Source of the DNA: Pseudarthrobacter polychromogenes
Lineage (GTDB): Bacteria > Actinomycetota > Actinomycetes > Actinomycetales > Micrococcaceae
Assembly: GCF_014644495.1 (NCBI RefSeq)
Contig: NZ_BMKU01000004.1
Location: 213,443 to 277,442 of the forward strand
DNA length: 64,000 bases
Reading direction: 5' to 3'
Shown: one piece after another, positions 41,111 through 50,293 of the stretch
How the letters are laid out: the number at the start of each line of letters is the position of its first letter
Numbering within the stretch: the first letter of the stretch is position 1
The notes under the pieces: model-generated
Told to the model about the DNA's origin: nothing
Databases searched by the model: none
The model's input: the letters and a program-made list of their open reading frames with translations, nothing else
Program-made: the position numbers and the translations under genes

Positions 41111-43129
41111 TCAACCACGTCCTGCCGGGGTCCAGTCGCCAAGGAACGCTTCCTTGGTGAACTTCGGAGCATCTGCCGCCGTGAGCTGGGGATGGAACTC
41201 GTTCACATAGGCGCCCGGTCCGCTGTTGTTGTATTCGGCGAACCTGCCTTCGCTCCACGCGTGGCCGCTCATGTCTGCCCAGCCGCGGACCGCGATATGG
41301 CTGCCCAGGGTGGAGTCGCGGATGACGGCCATCGGGTGCGCATCAGGATCGCTGCTGGCGAACCAGGGCCGGCCCAGGCTCACCGTTCCTGGAGCAGCGT
41401 CGGAGGTGAGCTTGCTGTCCACGATCAGGAAGCCGTACGGGTTGGAGTTCTTGGTGCTGGGGGCAACGACGTAGCCGTTGTTGGTTGCGCTGCCGCGGTC
41501 CAGGGAATGGATGGTGCAGCCGTCCAGGACAGCGGTGCCCCGGCCGTAGATGAAGTCCACGTCGCCTTCGATGTAGCAGTTCTTGAGGTAGGTACGGGCG
41601 GTGGCGTCGCGGCCGGTGGTGTCCGCGAGGTAGGTGTCCTGGTTGCCCAGGAAGCGGGTGCCGTCGAAGGCCACCTTATCTCCCACGGACCGGACAGCGA
41701 GCGCCTGGCTGCCGCCGTTCGCGGCTTCGTCGTAGGCGTTTTCCACGGTGAGGTTCCGCACGGTGGTTCCTTCAGCCAGGACGTTGAGGGTGGCGCTTCC
41801 GCCCGCTCCCCACGTTCCGCCGTAGAACTTTGCGCCGTTGGCCGGCAGGTCGTAGCTGATGACGACGTCGGCCGGGTTGGCTGTTGCGCCCTGAATGGTG
41901 AGGTTCGGGCGGTCCGCCCAGACGTTTACGGATTCGCGGTAGGTGCCGGGCTTGACGGTGATGGTTCGGGGCATGGTGCTGCCGCTGGGGATGGATCCGA
42001 TTGCAGCTTGCAGGCTGCCGAAGTCGCCTGTGCCGTCGAGGGCCACGGTGATCCGGGTGGCGTTGTTGGGCGCGCTGTTCTCCCTGGGGCCGGCCCCGGC
42101 GGCAACGATGTCCGGAACGCGGGCGGCGTCGTCTTTCTGGTAGGCGTAGTTCTGGGCGGGGTCAAACGCGGCGCCCACGTTATCCCTGCGGCCGCGGGTG
42201 CCGTTGAAAACGTTGTCCCGGCTAACCACCTCGGTGCCGGGGTCCTTGGCGACAATAGGGTCCTGCACGGCTGTGAAGGTGTTGCCCTCCAGCACCACCT
42301 TGGCGGCGTTGCGGCCCATCATGCCGTACTGCCCCACGTCCTGCAGGTAGTTGTTGTAGACGTGTGCGGCTGCGGTGTTGTCCAGGCTGAAGTTTCGCTG
42401 GGTGGTGTTGCGGATCCAGTTGTGGTGGATGGTCATCCTGGTCACGGCGTTGGAGGTCCAGCCCACGCCCAGGGCCTTGTTGTTGTCCGCAAAGATGTTC
42501 CAGGAGTAGGTAACGAGGTCTGAGTCCTTGCGGGTGTCTATCAGGCCGTCGCCCATGCGCTGGATCTTCATGTGGTCCACCCAGACGTGGTGCGTGGTAT
42601 CCAGCTGGATGCCGTCGCGGTCGTTATCCGGGCGCTTTCCGTCCCAGTCGCCCGGGATGTAGGAGTCCCGGATGGTGAAGTTCCGGAAAATGACATTGGA
42701 GGTATTGATGAGCTTGAAGCCTGCGTTCACCACCTCGGCACCGGCTCCCGTGCCGATGAAGCTCTTGTTGGCGGCGACGGGGATTTTGACATAGTCCGTG
42801 GCGGCCAGGCTGCCCCGGATGAAGATCACGAGCGGTTCCGTGGCTGCCGCATAGTCCTTAAGTTCCCCGATGGTGGACGCGGTGACCGTCCGGCCCGCCT
42901 GGCCGCCGGTGGTTCCGGCCAGACCGTACCCCGGGAGGGATGCGAAGCCGTCAGGCGTTTGCTTCCACATTGCTTCCGGGGTGTTGTCCGCTGTCGGTGC
43001 CAAGGTGGCAGGCGCTGCGGCGGCCTGCCCGGTGGTCCCGGCGGGGGCGGCTGTTGCGGCCGGGACTGCCGCCAGGCTTCCCAGCATGACGACGGCGGTG
43101 GCCGCGCCAAGTAGACGTCGCAAACTCAT
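41111..43129 (-). CDS. secreted bifunctional pectate lyase / pectin methylesterase (PL1-CE8)
   Basis: A 672-residue fusion. After a signal peptide (to about residue 28), residues about 45-350 form a PL1 lyase: HVWVDHMKIQRMGDGLID, VTYSWNIFADNNKALG, IHHNWIRNTTQRNFSLD and AHVYNNYLQDVGQYG. Residues about 355-665 form a CE8 methylesterase: FLGNQDTYLAD, GDVDFIYGRGTAVLDGC with the two catalytic aspartates, and VSLGRPWF. The methylesterase would expose free galacturonate for the lyase. Start at 43129 follows AAAGGAG. It is the fourth gene of the SBP-permease-permease-fusion-PL1 operon. Confidence 0.94.
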   Translation of the reverse strand: MSLRRLLGAATAVVMLGSLAAVPAATAAPAGTTGQAAAAPATLAPTADNTPEAMWKQTPDGFASLPGYGLAGTTGGQAGRTVTASTIGELKDYAAATEPLVIFIRGSLAATDYVKIPVAANKSFIGTGAGAEVVNAGFKLINTSNVIFRNFTIRDSYIPGDWDGKRPDNDRDGIQLDTTHHVWVDHMKIQRMGDGLIDTRKDSDLVTYSWNIFADNNKALGVGWTSNAVTRMTIHHNWIRNTTQRNFSLDNTAAAHVYNNYLQDVGQYGMMGRNAAKVVLEGNTFTAVQDPIVAKDPGTEVVSRDNVFNGTRGRRDNVGAAFDPAQNYAYQKDDAARVPDIVAAGAGPRENSAPNNATRITVALDGTGDFGSLQAAIGSIPSGSTMPRTITVKPGTYRESVNVWADRPNLTIQGATANPADVVISYDLPANGAKFYGGTWGAGGSATLNVLAEGTTVRNLTVENAYDEAANGGSQALAVRSVGDKVAFDGTRFLGNQDTYLADTTGRDATARTYLKNCYIEGDVDFIYGRGTAVLDGCTIHSLDRGSATNNGYVVAPSTKNSNPYGFLIVDSKLTSDAAPGTVSLGRPWFASSDPDAHPMAVIRDSTLGSHIAVRGWADMSGHAWSEGRFAEYNNSGPGAYVNEFHPQLTAADAPKFTKEAFLGDWTPAGRG

Positions 43130-43147
43130 GCAAAACTCCTTTGTTGC

Positions 43148-43175
43148 GTGCCCGGGCAGCCTCCAGCCCGGGCAC
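43148..43175. terminator. intercistronic hairpin between permease and PL1-CE8
   Basis: GTGCCCGGGC and GCCCGGGCAC are perfect 10-base arms with an 8-base loop, in the 112-base gap between the second permease stop and the PL1-CE8 start. No run of T follows on the minus strand, so an mRNA-stability or processing role is as likely as partial termination. Confidence 0.5.
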
Positions 43176-43241
43176 GGGCATTCTGGGTTGGGTTGAGTTG
43201 GTGATGCGTGACGGAGCGTGCGGGCCCTGTTTAGGGCTGGG

Positions 43242-44141
43242 CTACTTCAGTCCTGTTGTGGCGATGCCGTTGATGAGGTACTTCTGGCCTGCGATGAAAA
43301 AGCCGATGATGGGCGCAATGGACACCACGGACATGGCGAACATGGGACCCCACATGCTTTGGCCTTCTGAATCCATGAAGGCCCGCAGCGCAAGGGGCAC
43401 GGTGTAGAGGTCCTGGTTCTGGATGTAGAGCAGGGGACCGAAGAACTCGTTCCAGGTGGAGATGAACGTGAAGATGGCCGTGGTGGCCATCGCCGGAACG
43501 CAGAGGGGCATGATGACCCGCAGGAACGTCCGGAACGGGCCGCAGCCGTCGATCTGGGCGGCGTCGTCCAGTTCCTGGGGCAGTGCCTTCATGAACTGGA
43601 CCATCAGGAAGATGAAGAACGCGTTGGTGGCCATGAAGTTGGGCACGATCAGCGGCAGGTAGGTGTCCAGCCAGCCCAGCTGCGAGAAGATGATGTACTG
43701 CGGCACCAGGAGCACATGGCCGGGGAGCATCAGCGTTCCCAGCATCAAGGCAAAGAACAGTTTCCGGCCAGTGAACTCCATCCGTGCGAAGGCATAGGCA
43801 GCCAGCGCACAGGAGAAGATGTTCCCCACAATGGAGAACACCACCACGATCAGGGAATTGACCAGGTAGACGTGGAAGGGCTGGTTCAGGGCGGTCCAGC
43901 CCTGGGCATAGTTGCTGAAGTCCCAGTTTTCTGGCCACAGCCCCAGCTGCCGGAAGATGTCGTTGCTGGGCTTGAACGAGCTGGACAGCAGCCATAGCAG
44001 CGGATACAGCATCACCAGGCCCACCAGGCAAAGGATCAGGTGCCGTGAGAAGCGGGTGCCCGGGGTGCCTGTCAGCGCGTCCTCGGCAGGCGGTGCTTCC
44101 TTCTTTTGCTTGTTTTTCAGGGGTAGATCGAGGAGAGCCAT
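43242..44141 (-). CDS. carbohydrate ABC transporter permease (MalG type), pectin operon
   Basis: A 299-residue permease with six membrane segments and the EAA loop DDAAQIDGCGPFRTFLRVIMPL. A charged, lysine-rich N-terminus precedes the first segment. It lies nine bases after the first permease, and both belong to the operon of the binding protein at 45148-46455. The operon's pectinolytic enzymes point to oligogalacturonates as cargo. No ATPase is encoded here. Confidence 0.93.
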   Translation of the reverse strand: MALLDLPLKNKQKKEAPPAEDALTGTPGTRFSRHLILCLVGLVMLYPLLWLLSSSFKPSNDIFRQLGLWPENWDFSNYAQGWTALNQPFHVYLVNSLIVVVFSIVGNIFSCALAAYAFARMEFTGRKLFFALMLGTLMLPGHVLLVPQYIIFSQLGWLDTYLPLIVPNFMATNAFFIFLMVQFMKALPQELDDAAQIDGCGPFRTFLRVIMPLCVPAMATTAIFTFISTWNEFFGPLLYIQNQDLYTVPLALRAFMDSEGQSMWGPMFAMSVVSIAPIIGFFIAGQKYLINGIATTGLK

Positions 44142-44150
44142 AGCGGTGCC

Positions 44151-45101
44151 TTAATTGTCGTAGAAGACCCAGAACTTGGATGCGATGAAGTTGATGGCGG
44201 TGAAAATCGCGATGATCATCAACAGCAGCCACGCCATGGCGGAGGCATAGCCCATCTCGAACTCGGTGAAGCCCTTCTGGTAGAGGTACAGGTTGTAGAA
44301 CAGCGTGGAATCAGCCGGCCCGCCGGTGCCGCCGCTCATCACATAGCCCTGGGTGAACGTCTGGAAAGACCCGATCAGCTGCATGATGAGGTTGAAGAAG
44401 ATGATGGGGCTGATCAGCGGCAGGGTGATGCTGCGGAACTGCCGCCACCGGGACGCTCCGTCGATGGACGCCGCCTCGTAGTACATTGCGGGCACCTGCC
44501 GCAGGCCGGCGAGGAAGATCACCATGGGCGAGCCGAACGTCCACACATTCAGGACGATCAGCGTGCTCAATGCGAACTCCGGGTCCGTTACCCATGCCGG
44601 GCCCTGGATTCCCAGAAGTCCCAGGGCACTGTTGACGATGCCATCGTTGCCGAAGATGTAGCGCCACAGCATGACGATCGCGACGCTGCCGCCCAGCAGG
44701 GAGGGCAGGTAGTACACGGACCGGTAGATTGCCAGGCCCTGCAGGCCGCGGTTCAGCACTATGGCGATCAGCAGCGCGACGGCAAGCGAGATCGGGACTG
44801 AGACGAAGGTGTAGATGAACGTGACCTTCAGGGACTGCAGAAGGCGCGGATCCTCAAACATCACCTGGAAGTTCGCCAAGCCCACGAAGTTCGGTTCGGT
44901 AAAGAGGTTGTAGTCCGTAAACGCCAGGTAGAGGGATGCGAAGAACGGGATGATCGTGAACAGCATTCCGAGGAACCATGGCAGCAGGAAAAGGTAACCC
45001 GAACGCTGGTTCTTGCGCTTGGGGCGGCCCCTGCCCGGTTTCCCGCCCGGCGCGGCCAGGGTGGCAGCCGCGCCGGGGGCTTGCTTGGTCAGCACTGACA
45101 T
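44151..45101 (-). CDS. carbohydrate ABC transporter permease (MalF type), pectin operon
   Basis: A 316-residue permease with a long cytoplasmic N-terminus (about 1-33) and six membrane segments; the EAA loop is EAASIDGASRWRQFRSITLPL. It lies between the binding-protein gene and the second permease gene, with only short gaps, so it is cotranscribed. Uptake of unsaturated oligogalacturonates is the likely role by context. Confidence 0.93.
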   Translation of the reverse strand: MSVLTKQAPGAAATLAAPGGKPGRGRPKRKNQRSGYLFLLPWFLGMLFTIIPFFASLYLAFTDYNLFTEPNFVGLANFQVMFEDPRLLQSLKVTFIYTFVSVPISLAVALLIAIVLNRGLQGLAIYRSVYYLPSLLGGSVAIVMLWRYIFGNDGIVNSALGLLGIQGPAWVTDPEFALSTLIVLNVWTFGSPMVIFLAGLRQVPAMYYEAASIDGASRWRQFRSITLPLISPIIFFNLIMQLIGSFQTFTQGYVMSGGTGGPADSTLFYNLYLYQKGFTEFEMGYASAMAWLLLMIIAIFTAINFIASKFWVFYDN

Positions 45102-45147
45102 GCGTCAGGCTCCTATCTGGATATGGGGATAACTGGACGCGCGCCGG

Positions 45148-46455
45148 CTACTTGTTGATGGCGGCATTGCTCTTCTCCAGGAAGGTCGTGGCAGCATCAG
45201 CGGGGGTGACGCGGCCAAACTCGACTTCCGTTGCCAGCTGCTTGAGGGTGTCCGCCACAACGCTTGCACCCTTGGGGTACACATACGCAGGGGCCAGGTC
45301 GTCTTCCTGGATGGCGGCCACCATGTCCACGAAGGCAATGTCGTCCTTGCTGAGTTTTGGCTTGATGGCGTCAGCAACTTCCGGATTGATGGGCACCCCG
45401 CGCTGGGTGAGCGTTTCCGCGGCTCCGTCTGCATCGTTGATCAGGAAGTTCAGCAGTTGTGCAGCTTCCTTGGGATGCTTCGACTTGGCAGCAATGGACC
45501 AGAGCATGCTGGGATCCGCTGAGTACCCGCGGCGTTCCTCCGTGGTCTCACCGGGCATCCGGAGCAGGACCACGTTGCCGCCGGCAGCCTCGTTGTAGGC
45601 CTTGTAGTTGTTGATCGGAATGATCTGCGAGGCAACCGTTCCCTTGGCGAGGTACGACTGGGCGGCTGAGCCGCCGATCTGCTCGAAGAAGCCTGCCGGC
45701 GGATAGCCTCCGCTCGTTCGCAGGTCGACGCTGTACTGGAACCACTCCCGGATGGTCTCCTCGCTGACGCCGAGCTTGTTGTCCTTGGTGTAGAAGTCCT
45801 CGCCGCGCTGCCTGGCGAACAGGATGGGACCGGTTTCGGTGGCAACGTCGTAACCGGCCCCGTAGACCTTGCCCCCGGTTTTCTGCGTGACTTCGGTGGC
45901 AAACTTGGCGTAGTCCTCCCAGCTCCAGGTCTTGTCGTCCGGGATGGTGACGCCGGCCTGGTCCGTAATGGTTTTGTTGACCACCATGCCGATAGTGGTG
46001 ACGCCCGTGGCCAGGCCGTAGAGCTTGCCATCCACTTCACCCCGACTTTGGATGGTGTCCGGGATGTCCGCCAGGTCGAGTCCCTGCATGGACCTGAGGT
46101 CTGCGAGCGTGCCGCGCTGCGCATATTCGAGCAGGCTGCGGTTTGCCATGTTCAGCACGTCCGGAGGATTCCCCCCGGCGAAGCGGGTCGCCAGCTTGTC
46201 CGCGTAAGGGCCGCTGTCCTGGTACTCGCTCTTGACGGTGATGCCTGGGTTCTTTTCCTCGAAGATCTTGATTGCCGCGTCGGTCATCTTGGCCCTGGTG
46301 GCATCTCCCCAGTAGACGAAGTTCAGCTCCACGTTTCCGCCGCCGGCGGCAGGTGCTGACCCGCCGCCACAGCCGCTCAGGGCCAGCCCCGCGGCGGTGA
46401 CGGCTGCGCCCAGGACCAGCCTGCGGGAGATGGGGCTGCTGAATGTCTTCTTCAT
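45148..46455 (-). CDS. extracellular solute-binding lipoprotein, pectin operon
   Basis: A 435-residue family 1 solute-binding protein. The signal contains twin arginines SRRLVLGAAV followed by the lipobox ALSGC (Cys29), so it may be exported by Tat or Sec and lipid-anchored. NFVYWGDATRAKMTDAAIKIFEEKNPGI is the usual opening of the mature protein. The start at ATG 46455 follows GAGAGGCG. First gene of the pectin operon, divergent from the DUF6807-GH43-LacI genes. Confidence 0.93.
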   Translation of the reverse strand: MKKTFSSPISRRLVLGAAVTAAGLALSGCGGGSAPAAGGGNVELNFVYWGDATRAKMTDAAIKIFEEKNPGITVKSEYQDSGPYADKLATRFAGGNPPDVLNMANRSLLEYAQRGTLADLRSMQGLDLADIPDTIQSRGEVDGKLYGLATGVTTIGMVVNKTITDQAGVTIPDDKTWSWEDYAKFATEVTQKTGGKVYGAGYDVATETGPILFARQRGEDFYTKDNKLGVSEETIREWFQYSVDLRTSGGYPPAGFFEQIGGSAAQSYLAKGTVASQIIPINNYKAYNEAAGGNVVLLRMPGETTEERRGYSADPSMLWSIAAKSKHPKEAAQLLNFLINDADGAAETLTQRGVPINPEVADAIKPKLSKDDIAFVDMVAAIQEDDLAPAYVYPKGASVVADTLKQLATEVEFGRVTPADAATTFLEKSNAAINK

Positions 46456-46516
46456 TGAATGACGCCTCTCGGGGTTGCGCTCCACGGTCCGGTGCAGCGG
46501 ATTGTTGGAATTTGAA

Positions 46517-46529
46517 CAGAAAGTTTCTG
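46517..46529. promoter_or_regulatory. operator copy 1, pectin divergent promoter
   Basis: CAGAAAGTTTCTG is a perfect odd palindrome, 62 bases upstream of the binding-protein start. An almost identical copy lies 154 bases away, next to the divergent gene. Confidence 0.7.
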
Positions 46530-46670
46530 AGTGCCAAACGCTCGTAGAACCGCTCTTCGGTGCGGTACCGAAGCAGCAAGGGCGCAGAACTGAAAATCTG
46601 AGTAAACGATTTCTAGCAAACATAGCTTGTGACTGTCAACACATATTTTTACGATGAGTTGCATTTCTAA

Positions 46671-46683
46671 AAGAAAGTTTCTG
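46671..46683. promoter_or_regulatory. operator copy 2, pectin divergent promoter
   Basis: AAGAAAGTTTCTG shares 12 of 13 bases with copy 1 and lies 77 bases upstream of the DUF6807 gene. The LacI protein encoded at 49230-50267 in the divergent operon is the natural candidate to bind both copies. Confidence 0.7.
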
Positions 46684-46759
46684 TAGATGTTGCCTATCTA
46701 TTTCTGTTCTGGCTAAGCTGATCCCCACGTTGTGGAAGTGTCATCACCGGAGGTTTTGT

Positions 46760-47659
46760 TTGGCTACTCACACCATCCCTGCTGCCGGGGGGCGCGTTTC
46801 CGGCGGGGGGCATCCCCTCGCTGTCCACAACACGGATCTGCGGCAGCCCGCCACCCTTGCGCCCCGCCCCTATCTCCATCCGGTGCGGTCGCTCGCCGGT
46901 ACCGTGACCACCCAGTCAGTGCCGGCCGACCATCGGCACCACCTGGGCCTGTCCATAGCGTTCCCGGATGTCAACGGAACCAACTTTTGGGGTGGTTCCA
47001 CCTACACGCCCGCCAGCGGACCCGTACTCCTGGACAATCACGGAGTTCAGCGTGCGCACGGCTGGCAGTCAACGCCGGACGCCGAATGCGGGGGCGTTTC
47101 CTGGCTTTCCCAATCCGGCGGGTACCTCGCAGCGGAACAGCGGCGCATCGAATACCTTCACCACCCCGAACCTGCCAGCTGGTCCCTTTCGCTGTTCTCG
47201 GTGATAGTCCCGGCGGAGGGCATACCGCGGCTGGAGGTGTCGTCGTCGGCCGTCAAAGGCAGGAAAGGTGCCGGATACGGCGGCATATTTTGGCGCTTTC
47301 CCGAAGTCACCGGCCGGCCGGTAGTTCTTTCCGAGGCGGGACGCGGCGCCGATGCCGCCCACGGCTCGGTGTCACCCTGGCTCTCGGTCAGCATGGTGAT
47401 CGACGAAGCGCCGGTGTCTGTGCTCCTCGCCCAGGAGCCGGACCAGCTGCTTCCCTGGTTCATCAGGGCCGAAGACTACCTGGGCGCAGGCCCGGCAGTT
47501 TCATGGACGCAACCGGCCGTGGTGGACCACAACAATCCGCTGAGGCTGGCCCTCCACGCAGTCGTCCATGACGGTGCGGTTACCACGCCCGCCCAGGCAC
47601 TCGAGCTTCTCCAGCAGCACCCCTTCGCCAGCCGCAGTTCACCCGACAGGACATCATGA
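46760..47659 (+). CDS. DUF6807 (PmoA-like) family protein
   Basis: A 299-residue protein. HPVRSLAGTVTTQSVPADHRHHLGLSIAFPDVNGTNFWGG is the family's histidine-rich conserved block, and YGGIFWRFPEV, DYLGAGPAVSW follow. Database records call the family PmoA-like, but it is not the membrane methane monooxygenase subunit; it occurs in sugar-use clusters. The start is TTG 46760 with GGAGG six bases upstream. It overlaps GH43 by ATGA, so the two are translated together. Probable role: processing a sugar in the same pathway; activity unknown. Confidence 0.82.
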   Translation: MATHTIPAAGGRVSGGGHPLAVHNTDLRQPATLAPRPYLHPVRSLAGTVTTQSVPADHRHHLGLSIAFPDVNGTNFWGGSTYTPASGPVLLDNHGVQRAHGWQSTPDAECGGVSWLSQSGGYLAAEQRRIEYLHHPEPASWSLSLFSVIVPAEGIPRLEVSSSAVKGRKGAGYGGIFWRFPEVTGRPVVLSEAGRGADAAHGSVSPWLSVSMVIDEAPVSVLLAQEPDQLLPWFIRAEDYLGAGPAVSWTQPAVVDHNNPLRLALHAVVHDGAVTTPAQALELLQQHPFASRSSPDRTS

Positions 47660-49233
47660 CCACCCGCCTTCCCGCCCCCGTCTATCAGAACCCCATCCTC
47701 AATGCCGACTGGCCGGACCCTGACGCTGTCCAGGTGGACGGCGTCTATTACCTCATTGCCTCAAGCTTCAACCGCGTCCCCGGACTGCCTATCCTTCGCT
47801 CCCGGAACCTGGTGGACTGGGAGCACGCCGGCCACGCGCTGTGTGCGCTGCCCCAGGGCAGCCACTACTCGCTGGTGCGCCACGGCAGCGGCGTGTGGGC
47901 TCCTTCGCTGCGGCACCACGACGGGCGTTTCTGGATTTTCTATCCTGACCCTGACCACGGCATCTTTGTGCTGAGTGCGGAAAAGGCAGAGGGGCCGTGG
48001 ACCGCTCCCCACCTCTTGTATCCCGGCCGCGGCCTCATCGACCCCTGCCCTTTGTGGGACGACGACGGCCAGGCCTACCTTGTGCACGGCTGGGCCAAGA
48101 GCAGGATCGGCGTGAAGAACCGGCTTACGGTCCACCGGATGAGCCTGGATGCAACCAGGCTCCTGGACCGCGGAACCCACGTGATCGACGGAGCGGACCT
48201 TCCGGGTTACACAACCCTGGAGGGTCCGAAGTTCTACAAAAGGGAGGGCTGGTACTGGATCTTTGCACCCGCCGGCGGGGTGGCTACAGGCTGGCAGTCG
48301 GTGTTCCGGTCCAAGTCCCCGTTCGGGCCATATGAGGAGCGGCGCGTCCTGGAACAGGGGAACACCCAGGTCAATGGTCCGCACCAGGGTGCCTGGGTTA
48401 CAAGCCCGCGTGGCGAGGACTGGTTCCTGCACTTCCAGGACCGCGGCCCCTATGGCCGCGTGGTCCACCTGCAGCCGATGGGCTGGACCGCGGATGGCTG
48501 GCCCTGGATGGGGCACCAGTCTGCCGACGGGGGACCGGGATCACCGGTGCCCACCCACTCCTATCCTGCGGGTACCTTCGCGGACCAAGCGGTCCTGCCG
48601 GCCAGTGACGACTTCTCCTCGCCCCGGCTGGGACCGCAGTGGCATTGGCAGGCGAATCCCCGGGATGACTGGGCACACCAGTGCGGGGGAGGGCACCTGG
48701 TTCTCACGCCGAAGGCCAATGACCCGGTAAACCTTCGCGAACTTCCCAATGTGCTGGGGCAGGTCCTGCCCGGTACCCCGTCAACCTTCACCACGTCGGT
48801 GGAGCTGCAGGATGTGCCGGTGGGGACGCGGGCAGGCGTGGTGGTATTAGGCCGGCAGTACGCGTGGCTGGGCATCGTCAGGACAGAAGAAGGATATGTC
48901 CTGGGCGACGGGACCGGCGGGGATGTCCCGCACGAGCAGCGGCTGGGCCGGAAAATGGCGCTGCCGGGGCCGCGCATAGAACTGCAGATCCGTACCGACG
49001 GAACCCCCCGGTCCACCTTTGCGTGGCGTTCCGGGCCGGGGAAGCCCTGGGAGGTGCAGGGCTGGAACTTTGAGGTGGTGAAGGGGCAATGGATCGGAGC
49101 TGAGCTGGGGATCTTTGCCACGTCACCCCTGGGTTCGGAGGAAGGAGGCAGTGTTATCGTGGGACCCGTGCGCGTGGATGTTGCGCCCGCGCGCCGTCCC
49201 ACCGCACCGCTCCTCGCCGCCGCAACCACATGA
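47656..49233 (+). CDS. glycoside hydrolase family 43 (beta-xylosidase/arabinosidase-like)
   Basis: A 525-residue cytoplasmic GH43 enzyme. The five-bladed propeller has the general base Asp in LNADWPDPDAVQVDG, the second Asp in LIDPCPLWDDDGQAYLVHG and the acid Glu in TTLEGPKFYKREGWYWIFAP. A C-terminal jelly-roll (about 320-510) follows, as in beta-xylosidase-type members. No signal peptide, so it works on imported oligosaccharides such as xylosyl, arabinosyl or galactosyl side chains of pectin. Overlaps both neighbours by four bases. Confidence 0.93.
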   Translation: MTTRLPAPVYQNPILNADWPDPDAVQVDGVYYLIASSFNRVPGLPILRSRNLVDWEHAGHALCALPQGSHYSLVRHGSGVWAPSLRHHDGRFWIFYPDPDHGIFVLSAEKAEGPWTAPHLLYPGRGLIDPCPLWDDDGQAYLVHGWAKSRIGVKNRLTVHRMSLDATRLLDRGTHVIDGADLPGYTTLEGPKFYKREGWYWIFAPAGGVATGWQSVFRSKSPFGPYEERRVLEQGNTQVNGPHQGAWVTSPRGEDWFLHFQDRGPYGRVVHLQPMGWTADGWPWMGHQSADGGPGSPVPTHSYPAGTFADQAVLPASDDFSSPRLGPQWHWQANPRDDWAHQCGGGHLVLTPKANDPVNLRELPNVLGQVLPGTPSTFTTSVELQDVPVGTRAGVVVLGRQYAWLGIVRTEEGYVLGDGTGGDVPHEQRLGRKMALPGPRIELQIRTDGTPRSTFAWRSGPGKPWEVQGWNFEVVKGQWIGAELGIFATSPLGSEEGGSVIVGPVRVDVAPARRPTAPLLAAATT

Positions 49234-50267
49234 CCCCAAGGACCGCCCCTGTGACCGCCACTCCGCGTCCCAAGATAGCTGACGTTGCGGCCGCGGCAGG
49301 CGTATCCGTGCCCACGGTGTCCAAAGTGCTCAACGGCCGGATCCACGTGTCCGCCGCCACCCGCGCCAAGGTCCAGCAGGCGCTCGAAGAGCTTGATTAT
49401 TCCAAACGGGCGGCTGCTGCCAGCCAGCCCGGCTTCCTGCAGCTGGTGGTCAACAACTTCGATTCACCATGGGTCCTGGAAACCATGGCAGGAGTTGAGG
49501 CGGCCGCGGACCGGCTGGGTTATGCCGTGGCCTATGCGCGCGCAGAACATGCCACCGTTGAACGTTGGCGAAAGCTGCGCGAACCCTCGGTGAACCGGCT
49601 GGACGGAGTGCTGCTGCTGGCTCCGCGGAAGGGCTCAAGCCTGGTGACCACGTTGCGGACCCTGAAGATTCCCGCCGTCGCAATCGACCCGGAAGGAACC
49701 GAAGGGCTGCCAATTCCCAGCGTGAGCCCGGCGTCATTCTCCGGCGCCCTTGCCGCCGTCAGCCACCTGCTGGGCCAGGGCCACCGCCGGATCGCTATCA
49801 TCACCGGCCGGAAGCACAGCCCCGGACATGGCCGTGCCCGTTACGCCGCCTATGCCGCTGCGCTGCACGAGGCAGGGCTGCCCGTCCTGCCCGAGCTCGT
49901 CAAGGACGGCGATTTCAGTATCGAATCCGGCATGCGGCTGGGCGGGGAACTGCTTGACCTGCCAGAGCCGCCCACGGCGATCTTCACGGGCAGTGACCTT
50001 CAGGCCCTGGGCGTGATGAACGCGGCCGGGCAGCGCTCGCTGCATGTACCGAAGGATCTGAGCATTGTGGGGTTTGACGACATTGCCCAGGCGGCGTTGA
50101 CGTCGCCGCCGCTCACCACGGTCCGCCAGCCCCTGGCCCAGCTCGCCTCCATGGCGGTGGGCATGCTCACGGAGCAGCAGGACCTGCCGGGTGCGGCAGT
50201 CCCCACGGCCCTGGAAGTTGCCACGGAACTGGTTGTCCGCGGAACCACCGCCCCGCCGGCGCGCTGA
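49230..50267 (+). CDS. LacI family transcriptional regulator
   Basis: A 345-residue regulator. IADVAAAAGVSVPTVSKVLNGRIHVSAATRAKV is the helix-turn-helix, followed by LDYSKRAAA as the hinge and a sugar-binding-protein-like ligand domain ending TTVRQPLAQLASMAVGMLTEQ. The start overlaps the GH43 stop (ATGA), so it is expressed with the genes it probably regulates. The twin AGAAAGTTTCT sites in the divergent promoter are its likely operators. Confidence 0.93.
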   Translation: MTPRTAPVTATPRPKIADVAAAAGVSVPTVSKVLNGRIHVSAATRAKVQQALEELDYSKRAAAASQPGFLQLVVNNFDSPWVLETMAGVEAAADRLGYAVAYARAEHATVERWRKLREPSVNRLDGVLLLAPRKGSSLVTTLRTLKIPAVAIDPEGTEGLPIPSVSPASFSGALAAVSHLLGQGHRRIAIITGRKHSPGHGRARYAAYAAALHEAGLPVLPELVKDGDFSIESGMRLGGELLDLPEPPTAIFTGSDLQALGVMNAAGQRSLHVPKDLSIVGFDDIAQAALTSPPLTTVRQPLAQLASMAVGMLTEQQDLPGAAVPTALEVATELVVRGTTAPPAR

Positions 50268-50293
50268 CGCCCTGATCCCAAGGAAAAGCCGGC

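Larger units (their letters stand above)
46456..46759. promoter_or_regulatory. divergent promoter region of the pectin operon and DUF6807-GH43-LacI genes
   Basis: This 304-base gap has no gene. It is locally AT-rich around 46600-46710, as expected of promoters, and holds two copies of a 13-base palindrome at 46517-46529 and 46671-46683 (separate entries). A weaker half-match AAACGATTTCTA lies near 46604-46615. Confidence 0.7.

Noticed and set aside
46760..47659. Methane monooxygenase subunit PmoA
   Set aside because: The protein has no membrane segments and matches the DUF6807 family found in sugar clusters; the PmoA name is a database label only.
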